Origin: CAYVUM01 sp964619055
GTDB taxonomy: Bacteria > Pseudomonadota > Alphaproteobacteria > Rhodospirillales > Defluviicoccaceae
Direction of reading: 5' to 3'
Assembly: GCA_964619055.1 (NCBI GenBank)
Contig: CAZUDB010000006.1
Coordinates: forward strand, 29,565-93,564
DNA: 64,000 nucleotides
Below the pieces are notes generated by a model that saw only the letters and a list, made by a program, of their open reading frames with translations, was not told the origin of the DNA and did no database searches. The number at the start of each line of letters is the position of its first letter. Positions within the stretch are counted from its first letter, which is position 1. Both the position numbers and the translations under genes were made by a program. Below, in pieces: positions 61,364 to 64,000 of the stretch.

Positions 61364-62587
61364 ATGCGGGACACCGACCGCAAAGCCGTCAACAAGGTGG
61401 TTCTGGCCTATTCGGGCGGCCTCGACACCTCCGTCATCCTGCGCTGGCTCCGGGACGCCTACGACTGCGAGGTGGTGACCTTTACCGCCGACGTCGGCCA
61501 GGGTGAGGAGGTGGAGGAGGCCCGCGACAAGGCCCGGCTGATGGGGGTCGATGAAATCTTCATCGAGGACCTGCAGGAGGAATTTGTCCGAGACTACGTG
61601 TTTCCCATGTTCCGGGCCAACGCGCTCTACGAGGGCACCTACCTGCTCGGCACCTCCATCGCCCGGCCGCTGATCGCCAAGCGCCAGATCGAGATCGCGG
61701 CGGCCGTCGGCGCCGATGCGGTCTGCCATGGCGCCACCGGCAAGGGCAATGATCAGGTCCGGTTTGAGCTGGGCTATTACGCCCTCAATCCGGACATTCA
61801 CGTCATTGCCCCGTGGCGAGAGTGGGAGCTGACCTCACGTCAGGCGTTGATCGCCTACGCCGAGGCCCATCAGATCCCGGTTCCCAAGGATAAGCGAGGG
61901 GAACCGCCCTACTCCATGGACGCCAACCTCCTGCACATCTCGTATGAAGGCAAGGCCCTGGAGGACCCCTGGCAGGCACCGGATGAAGGGATGTTCCGCC
62001 GCTCGGTCTCGCCACGCGCCGCACCGGACGAGGGCATCACCATCGAGATCGGCTTCGAGGCCGGGGACCCCATCGCCGTCGACGGGGAGGCGCTGCCGCC
62101 GGCGGACCTGTTGACCCGGCTCAACATTCTGGCCGGCGCGCATGGCGTGGGCCGGGCGGACATCGTCGAGAACCGCTATGTGGGCATGAAGTCCCGCGGC
62201 GTGTACGAAACGCCGGGCGGCACTGTCCTGCTCCATGCCCGCCGCGCCATGGAGAGCCTGACTCTGGACCGGGGGGCCGCGCACCTGAAGGACGAACTGA
62301 TGCCGCGCTATGCGGAGCTGATCTACAACGGCTACTGGTTCTCACCGGAGCGTTTGGCATTGCAGGCCGCCATCGACGCAACGCAAGCGCCCGTCACCGG
62401 CACCGTTCGCCTGGAGCTGTACAAGGGCAACGTCATCGTCAACGGCCGGAAGGCGCCTGTGAGCCTTTATGACGACGCGCTGTCCACCTTCGAGGAGGAC
62501 CAAGTTTACGACCAGCGCGATGCGGAGGGCTTCATCAAGCTGAATGCACTGCGCCTGCGCCTCGCCGCCCGCAACCGTTCACTGTAA
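61364..62587 (+). CDS. argG: Argininosuccinate synthase
   Basis: ArgG joins citrulline and aspartate with ATP. The 407-residue protein has the PP-loop VVLAYSGGLDTSVILRWL at residues 11-28, then FTADVGQGEEVEEARDKA, VCHGATGKGNDQVRFELGYY and RYVGMKSRGVYETPGG-like in ENRYVGMKSRGVYETPGG. The C-terminus LYKGNVIVNGRKAPVSLYDD is canonical. GAAGGAGGGATC precedes the ATG. The arginine pathway is represented in this window by argC and argG only. Confidence 0.97.
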   Translation: MRDTDRKAVNKVVLAYSGGLDTSVILRWLRDAYDCEVVTFTADVGQGEEVEEARDKARLMGVDEIFIEDLQEEFVRDYVFPMFRANALYEGTYLLGTSIARPLIAKRQIEIAAAVGADAVCHGATGKGNDQVRFELGYYALNPDIHVIAPWREWELTSRQALIAYAEAHQIPVPKDKRGEPPYSMDANLLHISYEGKALEDPWQAPDEGMFRRSVSPRAAPDEGITIEIGFEAGDPIAVDGEALPPADLLTRLNILAGAHGVGRADIVENRYVGMKSRGVYETPGGTVLLHARRAMESLTLDRGAAHLKDELMPRYAELIYNGYWFSPERLALQAAIDATQAPVTGTVRLELYKGNVIVNGRKAPVSLYDDALSTFEEDQVYDQRDAEGFIKLNALRLRLAARNRSL

Positions 62588-62711
62588 CGTGCCCGGTGAA
62601 GCAAAAGCGCGTACTGGTTATCGGGGACGGTCAAACATCACGCCAATGGGCGTGCCGTGCCGGTGCTTCAGCGGATTGACGGATATCTTAGGGCGCGGTT
62701 GGGAGTGGGCA

Positions 62712-63923
62712 ATGCGCAAAAAAACGATGCGGTTTTTGATGGTGGCCGTTGCTCTGCTGGGGGCGGCATGCTCCCACCCGGAGCGCGGCCCGGCCGTGCC
62801 TCAGGCATTGACGTTCGAGGCCGAGGTTCCCGGGATGCCGGGGGTTCGTTTTTTCATCGATGGCGACCCGCACGTTCTCGCCGACATCGCCGTTGCCGCC
62901 GCCAAACGCACGATCGCCTACAACGCCAAACAGGGCATCACGGGGCCGCCGGATCGCCATCTCCTGGCCATATCCGGCGGTGGCGACAACGGCGCGTTCG
63001 GCGCGGGGCTCCTGGTCGGCTGGACCGCGGCCGGCGACCGGCCCGAATTCGCGATCGTCACCGGGATAAGCACCGGCGCGTTGACCGCGCCATTTGCCTT
63101 TCTCGGTCCGGACTACGACGGCGCGTTGCGTGAAGTCTACACCACCATCTCGGCCGATGACGTCCTGGAAGCGCGCACCCCGTTCGCGGCCTTCTTCGAC
63201 GACGCGATGACGGACAATGCGCCCTTGTTCCAGCTGGTCAGTCGCTACGCCAACGAGGACATGCTGGCGAAGATCGCCCACGAATACACCGAGAAGGGGC
63301 GGATGCTGTTCATCGGGACCACCAACCTAGACGCGCCCGAGTCGGTGATTTGGAACATGGGGGCGATCGCCGCCAGCGATCATCCGGACAAGCTGAACCT
63401 GTTCCGCCGCATCCTCGTTGCGTCCGCGGCGATCCCCGGTGTGTTCCCGCCGGCCATGATCGACGTGGAGGCGAACGGCCGGACGTACCAGGAAATGCAT
63501 GTGGATGGCGGCGCCCGATCGCAGGTGTTTGCCTACCCCTCGGCGCTCAAGTCCGCGGAGATCATTCGCGAACATCAGTTTGCGGTGGGGGAGCGAAGCC
63601 TGTTCATCATTCGAAACGATCGGGAGCAGCAGCCGTCGGCGACCGTGGAGCGGCAAACGGCGGCCATCGCCGGCCGGGCGATCTCGTCCTTGATCCACAA
63701 GGAAGGGATCGGTGACCTGTTCCAATTGTATTTGATCAGCCAGCGCGACGGCCTCGACTTTCGTCTGGCGATGATCGGGCCGGAGTTTACTCAAGTCAGT
63801 GACGACATGTTTGAACAAAGCTACATGACGGCGCTTTTCGATTATGGATATGCGCTTGCGCGGAACGGCTACCCCTGGCGCAACGCCCCACCCGGATTCA
63901 CCGGCGACACGCCCACCAACTAG
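62712..63923 (+). CDS. Patatin-like phospholipase lipoprotein
   Basis: A 403-residue lipoprotein (MRKKTMRFLMVAVALLGAAC, lipobox ending at C20) with a patatin domain. The oxyanion loop is AISGGGDNGAFGAGLLVGWT, the nucleophile elbow GISTGA (G-x-S-x-G), and the catalytic Asp in HVDGGARSQV, giving the Ser-Asp dyad. VASAAIPGVFPPAMI is typical of outer-membrane-associated patatin proteins. The ATG at 62712 is chosen since it begins the lipoprotein signal; the frame is open from within argG. Likely a periplasmic or outer-membrane lipid hydrolase. Confidence 0.9.
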   Translation: MRKKTMRFLMVAVALLGAACSHPERGPAVPQALTFEAEVPGMPGVRFFIDGDPHVLADIAVAAAKRTIAYNAKQGITGPPDRHLLAISGGGDNGAFGAGLLVGWTAAGDRPEFAIVTGISTGALTAPFAFLGPDYDGALREVYTTISADDVLEARTPFAAFFDDAMTDNAPLFQLVSRYANEDMLAKIAHEYTEKGRMLFIGTTNLDAPESVIWNMGAIAASDHPDKLNLFRRILVASAAIPGVFPPAMIDVEANGRTYQEMHVDGGARSQVFAYPSALKSAEIIREHQFAVGERSLFIIRNDREQQPSATVERQTAAIAGRAISSLIHKEGIGDLFQLYLISQRDGLDFRLAMIGPEFTQVSDDMFEQSYMTALFDYGYALARNGYPWRNAPPGFTGDTPTN

Positions 63924-64000
63924 GCCGCACCCCCCTTCTGCCCCCTCCCCGTCATGGCCGGGCGAAGTCCCTGCCATCCCCGCCTTCAATAAACACTACC

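Noticed and set aside
1..64000. tRNA or rRNA genes
   Set aside because: No T-loop GGTTCGAATCC-type sequence with matching acceptor stems, and no rRNA signature, was seen in the intergenic regions.

Overview
The window is a gene-dense stretch of a GC-rich chromosome (well over 60 % G+C by eye), almost certainly from an alphaproteobacterium of the Rhodospirillales or a close relative. The evidence is a GcrA-family cell-cycle regulator, a SPOR-domain DacC-type carboxypeptidase, the rplM-rpsI-argC order, the ftsK-lolA pair, an envC-ctpA-deacetylase-rppH operon, and two porins of the type common in Rhodospirillaceae. There is no rRNA, no tRNA, no CRISPR array, no complete insertion sequence and no prophage. 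Most of the window is core genome.

Layout. 0-5 kb: 5'-truncated D-Ala-D-Ala carboxypeptidase, gcrA, then the leftward operon proA-nadD-rsfS. 5-12.2 kb: a UbiH-like hydroxylase, the nitrogen pair PII + amtB with sigma-54-like promoters, ftsK and lolA. 12.4-16 kb: an OmpR-type response regulator, a ribA whose N-terminal half is a decayed DHBP-synthase domain, a conserved unknown gene and an L,D-transpeptidase. 16-24.6 kb: DUF4139 protein, rmuC, a TfoX-like gene, a YeeE/YedE transporter, a Cys-Asn-Pro-Cys-repeat exported peptide next to an unknown protein with a His-rich segment, then chrA, recR and ybaB leftward. 25-28.2 kb: two tandem paralogous porins, each ending in a strong terminator. 28.2-29.7 kb: an AT-rich orphan O-antigen-ligase-like gene.

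30-36.7 kb: the tightly overlapping rightward run envC-like, ctpA, divergent polysaccharide deacetylase, rppH and Ca/Na antiporter, followed by an SDR and folB. 37-43.5 kb: uvrC, a VUT/YhhQ transporter, a small periplasmic protein with a 15-bp tandem repeat at its 3' end, parE and two small lipoproteins. 43.6-48 kb: two EamA transporters around a PhoD-like phosphatase. 48.4-50.5 kb: a putative zinc-response locus (CobW GTPase, a small CPLC protein, DUF1826) diverging from a Zur-box-like palindrome. 50.6-52.8 kb: rplM-rpsI-argC. 53-64 kb: bacteriohemerythrin, an unknown membrane protein, a thioesterase, an enoyl-CoA hydratase paralogue with a CoA-binding protein, DUF924, a CpdA-like phosphodiesterase, a third EamA transporter, a small conserved-looking protein, a FrnE-type DsbA, argG and a patatin-like lipoprotein.

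Functional themes are envelope remodelling (DacC, YkuD, EnvC, CtpA, LolA, porins, patatin), cell cycle and chromosome handling (GcrA, FtsK, ParE, UvrC, RecR, YbaB, RmuC), arginine/proline synthesis (ProA, ArgC, ArgG), nitrogen sensing (PII/AmtB) and metal homeostasis (CobW/DUF1826). The least explained parts are the Cys-rich peptide with its His-rich neighbour, the CobW/DUF1826 locus with its small CPLC gene, several intergenic palindromes and DnaA-box-like sites (one upstream of gcrA), and the 15-bp repeat. All function calls come from reading motifs; no database search was run.
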